DNA from: Acidobacteriota bacterium
GTDB taxonomy: Bacteria > Acidobacteriota > Terriglobia > UBA7540
Length of the DNA: 8,122 bases
Direction of reading: 5' to 3'
NCBI GenBank assembly: GCA_003165615.1
Contig: PLWR01000550.1
Coordinates: 1-8,122 of the forward strand
Positions 5,928 to 8,122 of the stretch are shown here, piece after piece. Below the pieces are notes generated by a model that was not told the origin of the DNA, made no database searches, and saw only the letters and a program-made list of their open reading frames with translations. The position numbers and the translations under genes were made by a program. Position 1 is the stretch's first letter; every line of letters starts with the position of its first letter.

Positions 5928-6650
5928 ATGACCACCCGTGAGGAAGTGCTGGGCCAAGTCCGGGAAGCCCTAGGGCGACCCGAAACGGGCTCAGATGTAA
6001 CCCCGTTGCCACCGCTCGACCTTGCAGGGATCATGCCTCGCCTTGCGCCGGAAGACTATCAGGCCAAATTCGAGGCCGAATGGGAAAAGGTTTCGGGAAT
6101 TGCCTATCGTGCCTCGAGCATGGACGAACTGGAGGCTATCTTCCAGAAAATCATGGTGCTGGCGGAAACCCACGACGTTGCCCTTTCCCGGAACCCTTTA
6201 TTGGCGGAATTGCGAATCATTGACCGGCTCACCGCCTTCAATAAGTTTGTAACGTCCTGGGCGGAAGGCGCGGGAGTGGCAAGAACAAGTTCCCTCCCTG
6301 ACTTTACCAAGGCGAGCTTTGCAGCCGGAGTCGGCATCACGGGTGTTGATTTCGTCCTGGCGGAAAGCGGCACCTTGGTGTTGAGTAGCGCCACGGAAGG
6401 AGTGCAAGTGGCCTCGCTTGCGCCGCCTATCCACATTGCCCTCTACCGGCGGAGCCAACTTGTGGGCTCGCTCGACGATGTCATTGCCAAGCTTCCCATT
6501 TCGAGTTCCTCGGATCGTCCCACTGCCGGCCGGTCCGTGGTGTTCATCACCGGCACCAGCCGGACAGCCGATATCGAGCAAATCCTGATTCGCGGCGTTC
6601 ACGGCCCCCGCGAAGTCCATGCCATCCTGGTGGAAGATAGTTGCCGGTAA
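5928..6650 (+). CDS. lutC: LUD-domain lactate utilization protein C (LutC/YkgG family)
   Basis: LutC is a cytoplasmic component of the LutABC system, which oxidises L-lactate to pyruvate together with the iron-sulfur proteins LutA and LutB. The 240-residue protein has the usual LutC length. It carries the LUD-domain hallmarks GITGVDFVLAESGTLVLSS (residues 136-154), LAPPIHIALY (164-173), and the C-terminal GTSRTADIEQILIRGVHGP (209-227). The start is taken as ATG 5928, which has GGAG (5915-5918) nine bases upstream. An in-frame TTG at 5910 would add six residues but lacks a site of its own. The gene appears monocistronic: a divergent dksA-like gene lies upstream and a convergent CRTAC1 gene downstream. 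LutA and LutB are not encoded in the window, so they must lie elsewhere, or this is a stand-alone LUD protein with another role. Confidence 0.9.
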   Translation: MTTREEVLGQVREALGRPETGSDVTPLPPLDLAGIMPRLAPEDYQAKFEAEWEKVSGIAYRASSMDELEAIFQKIMVLAETHDVALSRNPLLAELRIIDRLTAFNKFVTSWAEGAGVARTSSLPDFTKASFAAGVGITGVDFVLAESGTLVLSSATEGVQVASLAPPIHIALYRRSQLVGSLDDVIAKLPISSSSDRPTAGRSVVFITGTSRTADIEQILIRGVHGPREVHAILVEDSCR

Positions 6651-6696
6651 ATCTGCCCCAGGCGCTTCTTCTTACAGGCGCAAACGACCTAAGCTC

Positions 6697-6730
6697 ATTT
6701 GACCCTACTGGGGCTGGGGAGAGTCAAAAT
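6697..6730. repeat. Inverted-repeat element ATTTGACCC...GTCAAAAT, copy 2
   Basis: TTTGAC (6698-6703) and GTCAAA (6723-6728) are inverted 6-bp arms. The outer sequence, ATTTGACCC on the left and GTCAAAAT on the right, is identical to the ends of the element at 2106-2145, while the centre differs. It lies in the convergent gap between the lutC and CRTAC1 genes, eight bases from the CRTAC1 stop. It may be a short dispersed intergenic repeat; the hairpin is too weak to call a terminator. Confidence 0.4.
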
Positions 6731-6737
6731 CCGTGGG

Positions 6738-8122
6738 CTATCTCTTGAATGGGCGCGTGATAAGGATATTCCCGCCTTCTTGGATAGTATAAGTGTTATT
6801 GGCCTTGAGGTTCGTGAGGGTGTCGCGCTGGCCGCTGGGCCAGACAATTTCGACGGATTGCACCGCCGTCTCTTGTCCCAAGCCAAAGGTCAAAGTAAGT
6901 TCACTCTGCGAGAGGTAGCTGGAGCCGGAGTGGACGGTCTGCCAGTTTTCGCCCGCGCCTGTGCGGATGCGCACTTCCGCGCCAATGCCGTCGCGATTCG
7001 AGCGCGTGCCGACGGTCTTGACGCGGATGGCGTTATTGCGGCTGCCGCCGACGTTGTGGAAGAGGTAAGCCGGGCCGCCGTTCGAGGTCAGCAGAATGTC
7101 GGGCGCCCCGTCGTTGTCAATGTCCGCGTGGGCCGCGCCGCGCGCGACGAATTTCCGCGTGAACCCCAGCACCTTGCCGGTTTCCTGAAATCGCTCATTG
7201 CCTTCGTTGTGAAAAACCATGGGGAACTGCGCATACGCCACCTGCGGCTGGATGCGATTGATGTCAGGCTCGATGTGGCCGTCGGCGACGAAAATATCCT
7301 CGCGCCCATCGAGGTCGTAATCAAAAAAGAAGATGCCGAACGAGAGCGAAAGAAGGCTGGCGCGTCCCACGCTGGAAGAAGGCGCGATATCGATGAAGAA
7401 GCGGTTCCCCTCGTTGTGATAGAGGCCCAGCATCTGGTTGGAGAAATTTCCAATCGCCAGGCTGGGATAGCCGGAGTGGTCAAAATCCACGGCGTCGATG
7501 CCCATCGCCCCACGCGCAATGCCATCTTCGCTGAAGGCAATGCCCGCCTGCACAGCCTGTTCGGTAAAGGTACCGTTACGGTTGTTGTGGTAAAGCTTGT
7601 TGCGCTCCGTGTCATTGGTGATGGCAAGGTCGGGCCAGCCGTCGCGGTCATAATCGATCGCCGCCACGCCCAGCGATTTGCTGGTGGGGTCGTAGATGCC
7701 GGCCTTTTGCGTGACGTCCTCAAAGCGCCCGTTGCCCAGGTTGTGGAACAGCCGGCAGGTGTCACCCTTATAAGCCTCCGGCGTGCAGTAGGATTTATGG
7801 CGTCCGTCCAGCGCGCAGTACTGGTCGTCCTTCTCTGACCACTTCACATAGTTGGTCACGAAAAGGTCGAGCTTGCCGTCGCGATCGTAATCCACCCACG
7901 CAGCGCTGGCTCCATAGCCCGCGTTGTTGACACCCGCCTCTTTCGTTACATCTTTGAATCGGCCATGCTCATTGTGGAACAGGCGCGCCTCACCAAGGCC
8001 GGTCACATAAACGTCGTCCCAGCCATCGTTGTCGTAATCACCTACAGCCACGCCCATACCGTACATCTCCACATCCAGCCCCCCCTTGGCGGTAACGTCG
8101 GTAAAGGTGCCGTTGCCGTTGT
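6738..8122 (-). CDS. CRTAC1-family FG-GAP/VCBS beta-propeller protein with ASPIC/UnbV domain, 5'-truncated by the window
   Basis: The frame is open to the window edge (first full codon at 8120), so the N-terminus and any signal peptide are missing; GTG 8072 is internal. The 460 visible residues hold FG-GAP/VCBS blades, each with a calcium-binding loop of the DxDxDGxxD type: at 28-36, 77-85, 156-164, 267-275 and 333-341, and a degenerate one at 212-220 (DFDHSGYPS). Most blades are introduced by LFHN/LYHN + NG-F motifs. An insert between blades 2 and 3 carries three cysteines (C102, C112, C122). Residues about 362-450 form the ASPIC/UnbV domain (GIGAEVRIRTGAG, FGLGQ, VEIVWPSGQRDTL), and the stop is TAG at 6738-6740. 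Such proteins are usually exported, calcium-binding propellers and are abundant in Acidobacteriota and Planctomycetota. The molecular function is unknown. It is convergent with lutC. Confidence 0.93.
   Translation of the reverse strand, partial: NGNGTFTDVTAKGGLDVEMYGMGVAVGDYDNDGWDDVYVTGLGEARLFHNEHGRFKDVTKEAGVNNAGYGASAAWVDYDRDGKLDLFVTNYVKWSEKDDQYCALDGRHKSYCTPEAYKGDTCRLFHNLGNGRFEDVTQKAGIYDPTSKSLGVAAIDYDRDGWPDLAITNDTERNKLYHNNRNGTFTEQAVQAGIAFSEDGIARGAMGIDAVDFDHSGYPSLAIGNFSNQMLGLYHNEGNRFFIDIAPSSSVGRASLLSLSFGIFFFDYDLDGREDIFVADGHIEPDINRIQPQVAYAQFPMVFHNEGNERFQETGKVLGFTRKFVARGAAHADIDNDGAPDILLTSNGGPAYLFHNVGGSRNNAIRVKTVGTRSNRDGIGAEVRIRTGAGENWQTVHSGSSYLSQSELTLTFGLGQETAVQSVEIVWPSGQRDTLTNLKANNTYTIQEGGNILITRPFKR

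Noticed and set aside
7474..7486. GTCAAAAT match inside the CRTAC1 gene, resembling the dispersed element
   Set aside because: It encodes the DFD of a propeller calcium loop and has no left-hand ATTTGACCC partner, so coding constraint explains it.
6699..7838. A 379-codon plus-strand open frame beginning with TTG
   Set aside because: It lies antisense to the clearly real CRTAC1-family gene, whose calcium-binding blades and ASPIC/UnbV domain are unmistakable. Its translation is low-complexity, rich in V, A, R and D, with no recognisable motif. It is a mirror effect of GC-rich codons.
1..8122. CRISPR arrays, tRNA or rRNA genes, insertion sequences, phage genes or origins
   Set aside because: No spaced short direct repeats, cloverleaf, rRNA motif, transposase or integrase signature is visible on either strand. 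The only tandem repeats are the coding ones in flgE.

Overview
The window is GC-rich bacterial DNA with dense coding on both strands. The gene set is a flagellar hook protein with internal repeats, glycerol kinase, a small MNT-type nucleotidyltransferase, a double-SIS sugar-phosphate protein, a DksA/TraR zinc-finger protein, a LutC/LUD protein and a CRTAC1-type FG-GAP/ASPIC-UnbV protein. Together with the GC-rich codon use, this best fits an Acidobacteriota genome, probably soil or environmental. That is an inference from family content only; no rRNA or other phylogenetic marker lies in the window.

Layout. Positions 1-1944 (+) hold the 3' part of flgE, which runs in from before the window. 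It contains three full tandem repeats of about 125-131 residues, plus the tail of an earlier one, inserted ahead of the usual hook domains. Positions 1945-2282 are a 338-base non-coding stretch with three successive inverted repeats. Positions 2283-5152 (+) form a tight three-gene cluster: glpK, an MNT nucleotidyltransferase (25-base gap) and a double-SIS protein (13-base gap). Positions 5153-5358 are a convergent intergenic region with a perfect 13-bp inverted repeat. A DksA/TraR-like gene (5359-5709, -) and a lutC-like gene (5928-6650, +) diverge from an AT-rich region that carries two back-to-back extended -10 promoter candidates. Positions 6738-8122 (-) hold the C-terminal part of a CRTAC1-family protein, which runs out of the window.

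How the genes relate. The glpK cluster suggests a small sugar/glycerol-phosphate metabolic operon. The nucleotidyltransferase inside it looks like an unrelated passenger, with rarer codons and no visible HEPN partner. The DksA-like protein is a probable RNA-polymerase-binding stress regulator. LutC is normally one of three lactate-oxidation subunits, but neither lutA nor lutB adjoins it here. The flanking flgE and CRTAC1 genes belong to separate transcription units.

No clearly new multi-gene system is visible. The best leads are the repeat-expanded hook protein, the structured region downstream of flgE, a pair of similar short inverted-repeat elements (2106-2145 and 6697-6730), and a GlmS-like SIS protein that lacks both the glutaminase domain and the expected C-terminal lysine.
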